A stretch of DNA of 64,000 nt, taken from Alkalibacillus haloalkaliphilus (GTDB lineage: Bacteria; Bacillota; Bacilli; Bacillales; Alkalibacillaceae). A program made the position numbers and the translations under genes. The notes beneath the pieces were generated by a model, which saw only the letters and a list, made by a program, of their open reading frames with translations, made no database searches and was not told the origin of the DNA. Below are positions 56,882-64,000 of the stretch, piece by piece (the stretch's first letter is position 1; each line of letters begins with the position of its first letter). The stretch is taken from NCBI RefSeq assembly GCF_007991275.1, contig NZ_BJYA01000011.1:1-64000 (forward strand). The letters are read 5' to 3'.

Positions 56882-59311
56882 TTAACCTCTTAAAACAGCA
56901 TTATACTCAGATTCTAAATGTTTAACAATTGATTCTCTTGCCTCTTCAATTTCTTCATCTTTCAACGTGCGTTCATTATTTTGGAAAATAAGGTTAAAGG
57001 CAATTGACTTCTTACCTTCTTCCATATGTTCACCTTCATACACATCAAACACTTTGACAGAATGGAGATGAGGTTGTCCTTGTGTCATAATTGCCTGCTC
57101 TAACTGTGCTGCAGGTACATCTTGAGTTACTACAAAAGCTAAGTCTTGCGCTATAGCAGGATACTTCGTAATAGGTGTATAGCCTTCTTTAGTATTTGAG
57201 CTTTCTAAAATTGCTTCAAGATTTAAATCAAACACGTAAGTTTCTTGTAAATCATGTTCTTTTTGCACTGTAGGGTGTACTTGACCAATATAACCAATAA
57301 CGTCACCGTTTAATTTCACAACAGCTGTACGTCCAGGGTGTAATTCTTCTAGTTGGCCACGCTCAAATTGGGCACCGTCAACCGCCAAGTATTCTAACAA
57401 CCCTTCAACGATTCCTTTTAGAGCAAAGAAATCAACAGGCTTTTTCACACCTTGCCATGGATGATTTTCCCATAAGCCTGTAACAGCAGCTGACACTCTA
57501 GTTCGTTCCTCTGGCTGCGTACCTTGACCATTAATTTGAGTATAAACAGACCCTAATTCATAAAGCCCAACATTATATTGGTTACGAGCGACGTTGTACT
57601 GTAAACTAGCTAATAGTTCTGGGATCGCACTTAACCTTAAGTGACTATGAAGATCACTCATTGGCATAGCTAACTGAACAGGTGTAACATTTAAACTTGC
57701 TACATCAGGGCTCATAAAACGTTCTGCATTTCGTTCAGTCGTTAATGAGTAAGTCACTGCTTCATAAAGTCCTGTTGATTGTAAATATTGATGGACTTGA
57801 CGTAACAATTTCTGGTGTTGTGTTAAGCCACCTTGTCTCATCTCGCCTGTAGGTAACGTATACGGAATATTGTCATACCCATATAAACGCGCAATCTCTT
57901 CAATCATATCTTCTTTAATTTTAATATCTTGTCGACGTGGTGGTGCTGTCACAGTAATCGTTTCGCCGTCGACTTCATAGTCAAATTGTAGACGATCAAC
58001 AATACGCTTCATTTCATCTAATGAAATTTCTGCACCAATTCGTTGTTCCATTTCTGATTGACTGAATGACACTTGATCGTGCGTCCAGTCTGTTGAACCT
58101 TCCTCGACGATCGAACCTAATACTTTGCCGCCACCAACTTCAGCTAATAATTGTGCTGCACGGCTTGTAGCTTCTTTAACGCGGGTAATGTCTAATCCTT
58201 TTTCAAAACGAACACTCGCTTCACTACGAATGCCATGTTCCTTAGAGCTTTGTCTAATGGTTTGTGGGCCGAAATAAGCCGCTTCAAGTAGAACTGCCGT
58301 AGTATCTTCTTGAACTTCTGAGTCTTCTCCACCCATTACACCAGCAATGGCATGCGCTTCTTCTCCATTAGTAATAACAAGGTGATGACTTGATAACGAG
58401 CGCTCTTCACCGTCTAATGTTTTAATGGTTTCGCCTTCTTTAGCTAAACGGGTAACGACTTTTTGTGATCCAAATCGGTTATAATCAAATGCGTGTAGCG
58501 GCTGGCCATATTCTAATAAAACATAGTTCGTCACATCGACGACATTGTTAATCGGACGAATACCTGAACTGATCAGTCTATTTTGTAACCATAATGGAGA
58601 TGGTTTCACTTCAAGGTCTTTAATAATCCAAGCTCCGTAATACGGGTTAGCTTGTTCGTCTTCAATCTCAACATCAATGTAATCACTTGATTGTTCTTGA
58701 TCTTCTTTAACATTGACTTCAGGTAATTTAACATCTTGATTGTACATCGCTGCTACTTCATAAGCCATGCCGATCATGCTTAAACAATCTGAACGGTTTG
58801 GCGTTAAGTCAAATTCAATAATTGAGTCATTTAAGTTAAGTAGAGGAGCAGCAAGCTGACCTGCTTCAACATCATCTTGAATGACGTAAATACCGTCTTT
58901 GAACTCATCATCAATATACTTCTCGTCTACACCTAATTCTTGAAGAGAACAAATCATACCCTCTGATGTTTCACCACGTAATTTTGCTTTCTTAATTTTA
59001 AAGTCACCTGGTAGAACAGCACCCGGTCTAGCTACAATGACGTATTGCCCTTCTGCCACGTTAGTAGCACCGCAAACGATCTGTGCCGTTTCACCATGAC
59101 CAACATCGACTTGACATAAATTTAATTTATCAGCATTAGGGTGTTGTTCGCACTGTGTAACATAACCTACAACTAAATGTTCACTATCCATTGTCGGTGG
59201 GAATACTTGCTCAACCTCCACACCTGTTTTCGTAATATCTTCAGCAAGTTGATTAACTGATACGTGATCAATATCAACATATTGTTTTAACCAATTCGTC
59301 GAAACAAACAT
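56882..59311 (-). CDS. pheT: Phenylalanyl-tRNA synthetase beta subunit
   Basis: Large subunit of the alpha2-beta2 class II synthetase. In 809 residues: an N-terminal tRNA-binding (EMAP-like) domain at about 40-150 (VVGYVTQCEQHPNADKLNLC, QIVCGATNV), the B3/B4 editing module (ASVRFEKGLDITRVKEA), B5 (RIGAEISLDEMKRIVDRLQF) and a C-terminal anticodon-binding FDX-ACB domain (KYPAIAQDLAFVV, VKVFDVYEGEHMEEGKKSIA). It lies 15 bases after pheS and is controlled by the same T-box. Confidence 0.97.
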   Translation of the reverse strand: MFVSTNWLKQYVDIDHVSVNQLAEDITKTGVEVEQVFPPTMDSEHLVVGYVTQCEQHPNADKLNLCQVDVGHGETAQIVCGATNVAEGQYVIVARPGAVLPGDFKIKKAKLRGETSEGMICSLQELGVDEKYIDDEFKDGIYVIQDDVEAGQLAAPLLNLNDSIIEFDLTPNRSDCLSMIGMAYEVAAMYNQDVKLPEVNVKEDQEQSSDYIDVEIEDEQANPYYGAWIIKDLEVKPSPLWLQNRLISSGIRPINNVVDVTNYVLLEYGQPLHAFDYNRFGSQKVVTRLAKEGETIKTLDGEERSLSSHHLVITNGEEAHAIAGVMGGEDSEVQEDTTAVLLEAAYFGPQTIRQSSKEHGIRSEASVRFEKGLDITRVKEATSRAAQLLAEVGGGKVLGSIVEEGSTDWTHDQVSFSQSEMEQRIGAEISLDEMKRIVDRLQFDYEVDGETITVTAPPRRQDIKIKEDMIEEIARLYGYDNIPYTLPTGEMRQGGLTQHQKLLRQVHQYLQSTGLYEAVTYSLTTERNAERFMSPDVASLNVTPVQLAMPMSDLHSHLRLSAIPELLASLQYNVARNQYNVGLYELGSVYTQINGQGTQPEERTRVSAAVTGLWENHPWQGVKKPVDFFALKGIVEGLLEYLAVDGAQFERGQLEELHPGRTAVVKLNGDVIGYIGQVHPTVQKEHDLQETYVFDLNLEAILESSNTKEGYTPITKYPAIAQDLAFVVTQDVPAAQLEQAIMTQGQPHLHSVKVFDVYEGEHMEEGKKSIAFNLIFQNNERTLKDEEIEEARESIVKHLESEYNAVLRG

Positions 59312-59326
59312 CTCAATTTTCCTCCT

Positions 59327-60361
59327 TTATACGCGATGGAATTGTTTTAAGAAGCGCACATCATTTGTATAGAAATGACGAATATCTTCAATACCGTACT
59401 TCAACATAGCAATTCGCTCTGGCCCCATACCGAACGCGAAACCTGAATATTTTTCTGGGTCAAAGCCAGCCATCTCTAACACATTGGGATGAACTAATCC
59501 TGCACCTAAAATTTCAATCCAACCTGTCTTCTTACAAACTGAACAGCCTTTACCTGAGCACACTTTACAAGAAATATCCATCTCTACAGATGGCTCTGTA
59601 AACGGGAAGAAGCTTGGACGTAAACGAATTTCACGTTCTTCACCAAATAAATGTTTTGCTAAAGCATTTAAAGTTCCTTTTAAGTCACTCATACGAACAT
59701 TTTCGTCAACATAAAGCCCTTCAATTTGTGTGAATTGGTGCGAGTGAGTCGCATCATCTGTGTCACGGCGATAAACTTTACCAGGACAAATGATTTTAAC
59801 TGGGCCTTTACCTTCATGTTTATTCATCGTTCTCGCTTGAACTGGTGACGTATGTGTACGCATAAGTAGTTCTTCAGTAATATAAAAAGAATCTTGCATG
59901 TCACGTGCTGGGTGACCTTTTGGTAAGTTTAGTGCTTCAAAGTTGTAATAATCTGTTTCAACTTCTGGCCCTTCTGCAACTTGATACCCCATACTCGTAA
60001 ATAGATCTTCAATGTCACGAATTACATTCATTAACAAATGTGACCCGCCAACTTGTGTTGGTTTACCTGGAAGAGTGACATCAACCGTTTCTTCTTGAAG
60101 CTGCTTTTCAATCGCTTCTTCTTCAAGCTTTGATTTTTTCTCCTCAATCGCTTCAGTAATGACGTCTCTTACTTCATTAGCTAGTTGGCCAATAACAGGG
60201 CGCTCTTCTTTCGATAATTTCCCCATCCCTTTAAGTACTTCTGTGATCTGACCTTTTTTACCTAAATAATGTACTCTTATGTCTTGTAAAGCTTGTTGAT
60301 CAGTAACTGTTTTCACTTGGTTCAACGCTTCATCTTTTAACGTTTGTAAACGTTCTTTCAT
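59327..60361 (-). CDS. pheS: Phenylalanyl-tRNA synthetase alpha subunit
   Basis: Catalytic subunit charging tRNA-Phe. In 344 residues: N-terminal coiled coil that contacts tRNA (about 1-85), then class II motifs 1-3 with [65 protein letters not shown] and [18 protein letters not shown]. Two CxxC pairs ([12 protein letters not shown]) form a zinc-finger-like insert, as in other Bacillus PheS. AGGAGG precedes the ATG. A T-box leader lies upstream. Confidence 0.97.
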   Translation of the reverse strand: MKERLQTLKDEALNQVKTVTDQQALQDIRVHYLGKKGQITEVLKGMGKLSKEERPVIGQLANEVRDVITEAIEEKKSKLEEEAIEKQLQEETVDVTLPGKPTQVGGSHLLMNVIRDIEDLFTSMGYQVAEGPEVETDYYNFEALNLPKGHPARDMQDSFYITEELLMRTHTSPVQARTMNKHEGKGPVKIICPGKVYRRDTDDATHSHQFTQIEGLYVDENVRMSDLKGTLNALAKHLFGEEREIRLRPSFFPFTEPSVEMDISCKVCSGKGCSVCKKTGWIEILGAGLVHPNVLEMAGFDPEKYSGFAFGMGPERIAMLKYGIEDIRHFYTNDVRFLKQFHRV

Positions 60362-60404
60362 CTTAATATCCTCCTTTACTTTGAACGAACTCGTTTAATA
60401 ACAT

Positions 60405-60672
60405 AAAAAACTCGCCCCCTATAGAAGGGACGAGTTATTACCGTGTTACCACCCTAGTTGGTATATAAAATTTCATACCCACTCATTTTTTGTTAACGAG
60501 GTTATTCCCCGGGACACCTTTACTGCTAGGCAGGTCTAAGTGCCAGCTCCTGAGTGAAATTCATCATTCCGTACGAATTGGAAAGCTTTCAGTCAATGAC
60601 TTTCCATCCCTTTATATCGTATAAATCGGATGACTACTTTGCTCATTCCTTGCTTTTAATATTCACTTCATC
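60405..60672 (-). promoter_or_regulatory. T-box riboswitch (phenylalanine) in the pheST leader
   Basis: On the minus strand the T-box core AGGGTGGTAACACGG (plus 60440-60454) is followed by the terminator stem ACTCGTCCC against GGGGCGAGT (plus 60405-60436) and a T run. In the long Stem I region a UUC phenylalanine triplet stands in GATGAATTTCACTC (about 60555-60568) as the likely specifier. Uncharged tRNA-Phe would promote read-through into pheS. Confidence 0.93.
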
Positions 60673-60681
60673 TAATCATGT

Positions 60682-60710
60682 ATTATAGATAACTTTAACA
60701 TAATTATCAA
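60682..60710 (-). promoter_or_regulatory. Sigma-A promoter of pheST
   Basis: TTGATA (plus 60705-60710), 17 bases, TATAAT (plus 60682-60687). The -35 overlaps the stop codon of the upstream methyltransferase gene. Confidence 0.78.
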
Positions 60711-61462
60711 GTAGCTTGTGAAAAATGATACAAAACAATGCTTGTTGCTACACCGACATTTAACGATTCACTTTCATGTGCGATTGGAATGTAAACTGTT
60801 TCGTTAGCCCCATTGATTAGTTTTGAATCAACACCTTCACCTTCATTTCCAACAATTATAGCATAGCTTCCATTTGGATTAACATGTTGTAATGGCATTG
60901 CTTGATCATCAAGGGCAGTAGCATAAATGTTAATATTATGCGTATGACAGTGTGCCACCCACCGTGACAGGTCACCCCCATTTATGACAGGAACATGAAA
61001 CAAAGCACCTTGAGTTGCTCGAACGACTTTATCGTTATACAAATCAACAGAACCTTCTCCTAATATAACCGCATCGACATTAAAAGCTAATGCACTTCGT
61101 ATGATTGTTCCAACGTTACCTGGGTCTTGTACAGCATCGACAAACAAAAACTTTTGTCCCAGCTCTTGCTCATCATGTGTTTGTTGTTTTACGACTGCTA
61201 AGACGCCTTGTTGGGACTCTGTTTGAGCAATTTCATTAAGTACAGCTTTTGTCACGAACGTTAAGTTATAAGTATTCCATCTTTCAGGGTAATCAACCCC
61301 GTCTAACACAATCAATTCATCAATGGTCCAATCACTGTTTATTGCTTCTTCTATGAGGTGCCAACCTTCAATTAAAAATAATCCTTCTAGATCACGATTC
61401 TTCTTTTTATGTAGTTTTTTCCAATTTTTTACGCGTTTATTCTGCTTAGATTCAATTAACAT
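60707..61462 (-). CDS. SpoU/TrmH-family RNA 2'-O-methyltransferase (YsgA-like)
   Basis: AdoMet-dependent RNA ribose methyltransferase with the knotted SPOUT fold. The 251-residue protein has an N-terminal substrate-binding region (SKQNKRVKNWKKLHKKKNR, FLIEGWHLIEEAI) and the three SpoU motifs: DAVQDPGNVGTIIRSALAF, IIVGNEGEGV and IPIAHESESLNVGVATSI. The target nucleotide is not predictable from sequence; the closest B. subtilis gene by position is ysgA. GGAG eight bases before the ATG at 61462 sets the start; the frame opens at 61495. Confidence 0.92.
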   Translation of the reverse strand: MLIESKQNKRVKNWKKLHKKKNRDLEGLFLIEGWHLIEEAINSDWTIDELIVLDGVDYPERWNTYNLTFVTKAVLNEIAQTESQQGVLAVVKQQTHDEQELGQKFLFVDAVQDPGNVGTIIRSALAFNVDAVILGEGSVDLYNDKVVRATQGALFHVPVINGGDLSRWVAHCHTHNINIYATALDDQAMPLQHVNPNGSYAIIVGNEGEGVDSKLINGANETVYIPIAHESESLNVGVATSIVLYHFSQAT

Positions 61463-61553
61463 TACATAAACTCCTTTTATTCGTATATATATCATACATA
61501 CTACATAGAAGTTTGGTCAAACTAAAGGTAAATGCGAGAATAGAGGTGTTCAT

Positions 61554-61766
61554 ATGGACTTAAATTTAAGAAAAGCTATTCAAAATAATGTCGCTGGCCA
61601 TAATGAAGAACAATTAGAAGCGACGATCACTGAAGCAATTCAAAGTGGTGAAGAGAAAATGTTGCCTGGTTTAGGTGTTTTGTTTGAAATGTACTGGCAA
61701 CAAGCTTCTGAAGATGAAAAAGAAGGCATACTAAATAAGTTAGAAGAAGAAGTTGGGAAGTTGTAA
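61554..61766 (+). CDS. sspI: Small acid-soluble spore protein SspI
   Basis: A minor SASP made in the forespore. The 70-residue acidic protein shows the SspI pattern: DLNLRKAIQNNVAGHNEEQL, then EATITEAIQSGEEKMLPGLG, VLFEMYWQQA and KLEEEV near the end. AGAGGTG precedes the ATG. A CATACTA at about 61496 resembles a sigma-G -10, but I found no matching -35. It is divergent from the methyltransferase, next to pheST as in B. subtilis. Confidence 0.93.
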   Translation: MDLNLRKAIQNNVAGHNEEQLEATITEAIQSGEEKMLPGLGVLFEMYWQQASEDEKEGILNKLEEEVGKL

Positions 61767-61802
61767 TTTCAAACTTATGAAAAACAGAAGTTATATTAAA
61801 CA

Positions 61803-61840
61803 AACCCCGAACGAATCATATTTTGAATTCGTTCGGGGTT
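61803..61840. terminator. Bidirectional terminator between sspI and the M42 peptidase gene
   Basis: AACCCCGAACGAAT pairs with ATTCGTTCGGGGTT (14 bp, perfect). GACTTTTCTT follows in the plus direction and TGTTTAAT in the minus direction, so both convergent genes can use it. Confidence 0.88.
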
Positions 61841-61848
61841 GACTTTTC

Positions 61849-62934
61849 TTAGTTAAACGTAATGTTTTCAACTGTTTTTGCGTCTAGCTTTTTGATGACT
61901 TCTACAATAAGTTTTACTGCATTTTCATAATCATCACGATGTAACATTGCTGCATGTGAGTGGATATAACGTGTTGGAACTGTAATTGATAATGATGGAA
62001 CACCATTTGCTGTTAGGTGGATCGCACCAGAATCTGTTCCGCCACCAGCCATTGAATCATATTGGAACGGAATATCATTTTCCTCTGCAGTATTGACTAC
62101 GAAGTCACGTACACCTTTGTGTGAAATCATAGATGCATCGTATAAAATAACTTGAGGACCATCACCAAGCTTAGCTGCAGCATCTTTGTCTGATAAGCCT
62201 GGCATATCACCAGCAATACCAACGTCAACACCAAAGCCAATATCTGGCTTAATAGCATGAGCAGATGTACGCGCACCACGAAGGCCTACTTCTTCTTGAA
62301 CTGTACCAACGCCATATACTTCGTTTGGATGGTCTTCACCTTGTAATTGCTTTAATACATCAATGGCAATCGCACAGCCAATACGGTTATCCCAAGCTTT
62401 TGCGAGTAATAATTTTTCGTTATTCATTACTGTAAAATCAAAGTAAGGAACAACAGAGTCACCAGGGCGTACACCGAATTCTTCAGCTTCCTCTTTACTA
62501 GAAGCACCAATATCGATAAACATATCTTTAATCTCTACTGGCTTTTTACGTGCTTCAGCAGATAAAATATGTGGAGGCTTTGAACCAATCACGCCTGTTA
62601 CATCGCCATTACGAGTTGTGATCGTAACACGTTGAGCAAGCATAACTTGGTTCCACCAACCACCGACTGTTTGGAAGTATAAAAAGCCTTTGTCATCAAT
62701 TCGAGTGACCATGAAGCCTACTTCATCTAAGTGACCAGCAACCATAATTTTTGGGCCATTTTCTTGACCAACCTTTTTAGCAATTAAGCTTCCAAGATGG
62801 TCTGTCTTAACTTCATCAGCATAAGGGTTTATGTATTTTTCCATAACTTCGCGAGCTTCCTTTTCATTACCTGGAATCCCTTTTGCGTCCGTTAAGTCTT
62901 TCAGCATTGTTAATTGTTCGTCTAATTTTGCCAT
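61849..62934 (-). CDS. M42-family glutamyl aminopeptidase (YsdC-like)
   Basis: A cobalt- or zinc-dependent aminopeptidase or cellulase-type M42 metallopeptidase. In 361 residues the two-metal site is complete: H68 and D70 in [10 protein letters not shown], Asp in WDNRIG (about 182), the catalytic and metal Glu pair in [10 protein letters not shown] (about 213-214), Asp in GVDVGI (about 235) and His in IHSHAAML (about 325). Members assemble as dodecameric tetrahedra in the cytosol. B. subtilis ysdC lies at this position. GGAGGA precedes the ATG. Substrate preference cannot be read directly. Confidence 0.93.
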   Translation of the reverse strand: MAKLDEQLTMLKDLTDAKGIPGNEKEAREVMEKYINPYADEVKTDHLGSLIAKKVGQENGPKIMVAGHLDEVGFMVTRIDDKGFLYFQTVGGWWNQVMLAQRVTITTRNGDVTGVIGSKPPHILSAEARKKPVEIKDMFIDIGASSKEEAEEFGVRPGDSVVPYFDFTVMNNEKLLLAKAWDNRIGCAIAIDVLKQLQGEDHPNEVYGVGTVQEEVGLRGARTSAHAIKPDIGFGVDVGIAGDMPGLSDKDAAAKLGDGPQVILYDASMISHKGVRDFVVNTAEENDIPFQYDSMAGGGTDSGAIHLTANGVPSLSITVPTRYIHSHAAMLHRDDYENAVKLIVEVIKKLDAKTVENITFN

Positions 62935-63037
62935 GCTGAATCCTCCTCTTTTTTAAATTTTTCGACACCTTGTCTATTATAACGTTTTTACAGCAATTTC
63001 TCAAAATTTCTTTAATTATAGAGCAGTTTCTCGGTTT

Positions 63038-63526
63038 TTAGTAGCCTGATTGTTGGCGATTATGATTTTCTTCGTTTTTGTTAAGGTAAGCTTGTACAAC
63101 TTCATTCGTAGAGAAGGATAGATGCTCACCAAGAGCTAAATAACTGTTCATTAGCTTCATATAATCATCTTGTGTTTTACTCTGTTTAAATAGCTCTATA
63201 CACTCATAAACTATATGAAATCCTTCAGTTAATGTACTGATTGATTGGCTATTTTTACCGTCACCATTAAATCGATAACCAAAATCTAGTCCAAGCGATA
63301 AAATAAAATGAATGCCATCAACATACTCTTCAAGGATGACATCACGATCACTTGGACCTTTTTGGCTCCAATATTTAAAACAACGCGTTTCATTAGCCAA
63401 TTCCCCAACTTCAACCTTTAAAGCAAGCACTTTATCTAAGTAAATGTCAGAGCGTGACTGTGGGATGGTATCAAGAATTCTTTCGTCGAGTTGTTGTTGT
63501 AAGTCATATAACCGATTCCAATCCAA
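63038..63526 (-). CDS. Dimeric (all-alpha) dUTPase family protein
   Basis: Hydrolyses dUTP (and possibly dUDP) to dUMP, keeping uracil out of DNA. This is the all-alpha MazG-related type (dUTPase_2), not the trimeric beta fold. The metal-binding acidic residues are in KVEVGELANETRCFKYWS (ExxxE helix) and LEEYVDGIHFILSLG (ExxxD helix). The TTG at 63526 with AAAGGTGG eight bases upstream gives 162 residues; the frame opens with a GTG four codons earlier inside the ribosome binding site. It is in the same direction as the M42 gene, with a 100-base gap. Confidence 0.87.
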   Translation of the reverse strand: MDWNRLYDLQQQLDERILDTIPQSRSDIYLDKVLALKVEVGELANETRCFKYWSQKGPSDRDVILEEYVDGIHFILSLGLDFGYRFNGDGKNSQSISTLTEGFHIVYECIELFKQSKTQDDYMKLMNSYLALGEHLSFSTNEVVQAYLNKNEENHNRQQSGY

Positions 63527-63564
63527 TATAGTTACCACCTTTAATTTTTTATAGATTTATTGTG

Positions 63565-64000
63565 TCACCTTTCAACATTCGTTGCAAAAAAGTCATCCCA
63601 TTTTAGTACGATTTCTTTTTTACGTAATAAGTAAAACATCAGTAATATTGTAATTAAAATACCTAAAATATACTGCCATTGTAATGATTGAATCCATTGA
63701 CCAAAAGTCGTATAAATAATAGCTAACGGTATGTTCGATAAAATCGAAAGCTTTGTGTATTCTTTAAAGTTTCTAGTCATTTCAATAATAAGTAAGGAAA
63801 TTAGATGAAAATGAATAAATGGTGTAATTCTTAATAAAACAACTTGAGGGATGCTTAATTGACGATGTTGACCGAACATTTTTTCTTTCAACCGACTCAT
63901 TCGGTCGCAAACAACTGGCATCTTCTGCATCATTAAATAAAACATGATGCTCGACAATGTAATTCCAATCATCGAGTAGATCGCCCCATAAGTAATACCA
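63565..64000 (-). CDS. TVP38/TMEM64 (VTT-domain) membrane protein, 5' part cut by window edge
   Basis: The frame stays open through the window end (GITYGAIYSMIGITLSS before the first internal Met), so the N-terminus lies outside. At least 145 residues are visible with four or five hydrophobic segments. The conserved loop MQKMPVVCDRMSRLKEKMFG and RITPFIHFHLISLLI fit the VTT-domain family (YdjX/YdjZ, TVP38). These proteins have a re-entrant loop and are linked to lipid scrambling or envelope homeostasis in relatives. The specific role here is unknown. Confidence 0.75.
   Translation of the reverse strand, partial: GITYGAIYSMIGITLSSIMFYLMMQKMPVVCDRMSRLKEKMFGQHRQLSIPQVVLLRITPFIHFHLISLLIIEMTRNFKEYTKLSILSNIPLAIIYTTFGQWIQSLQWQYILGILITILLMFYLLRKKEIVLKWDDFFATNVER

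Noticed and set aside
61490-61503. Sigma-G promoter for sspI
   Set aside because: A CATACTA -10 is present, but no TGnATA-type -35 at 17-18 bases; noted only as a hint in the sspI entry.

Overview
The window reads as a contiguous piece of the core chromosome of a spore-forming, low-GC Gram-positive bacterium of the family Bacillaceae. Two things point there. Gene order follows the Bacillus subtilis min-mre / hem / lon-clpX / sdh / etf / mutS2 / pheST segment almost gene for gene. Sporulation genes (spoIIB-like, spoVID-like, gerE, sspI) sit in their usual places. Many proteins carry acidic tails or inserts (MreC ends in six Glu, EtfB and SpoVID have Asp/Glu-rich stretches), which suggests a halotolerant or halophilic member. 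That last point is inference; I cannot name the genus.

Almost everything is on the minus strand. From low to high coordinates: minD-minC-mreD-mreC-mreB (division-site placement and cell shape), radC, a spoIIB-like gene, a membrane GAF-GGDEF protein, folC, and valS with a Val T-box leader. A small plus-strand membrane gene then converges on spoVID. Next come hemL-hemB-hemD-hemC-hemX-hemA (glutamyl-tRNA to uroporphyrinogen III), a small plus-strand membrane gene, an MFS transporter, engB-lonA, clpX, tig and a TPR gene.

Positions 29.2-35.9 kb are the variable part. B. subtilis has leu/ilv genes in the corresponding interval. Here there are an aldehyde dehydrogenase, a fructosamine-kinase-like gene, a secreted CwlO-like NlpC/P60 hydrolase, a probable spore-coat gene, a membrane-anchored orphan, and the decayed remains of an integrative element next to a tRNA-Gly/tRNA-Arg pair. 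The element remnant holds a truncated tyrosine integrase, a broken small gene and a small Asn-rich membrane protein. It is bracketed by two diverged copies of the tRNA-Arg 3' end plus its terminator.

The core order then resumes: rdgB-rph, murI-marR, gerE, a thioesterase, sdhB-sdhA-sdhC, uvrC, trxA, and the fatty-acid beta-oxidation group etfA-etfB-fadB-fadR-lcfA. After these come a 26-codon membrane peptide gene, mutS2-polX, cvpA-zapA, rnhC (plus strand), pheT-pheS with a Phe T-box leader, an rRNA methyltransferase, sspI (plus strand), an M42 aminopeptidase, a dimeric dUTPase and the 3' part of a TVP38-type membrane gene cut by the window edge.

Regulation visible in the sequence includes two T-box riboswitches, a sigma-A promoter followed by a FadR operator in front of fadR-fadB-etfB-etfA, a PerR-like box over the hemA -10, a sigma-K promoter for gerE, strong sigma-A promoters for sdhCAB, tig, valS, pheST and the tRNAs, and about two dozen intrinsic terminators. 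I found no CRISPR array, rRNA, complete insertion sequence or defence island. The least explained items are the element scar with its cargo, and several small membrane or spore-associated proteins.
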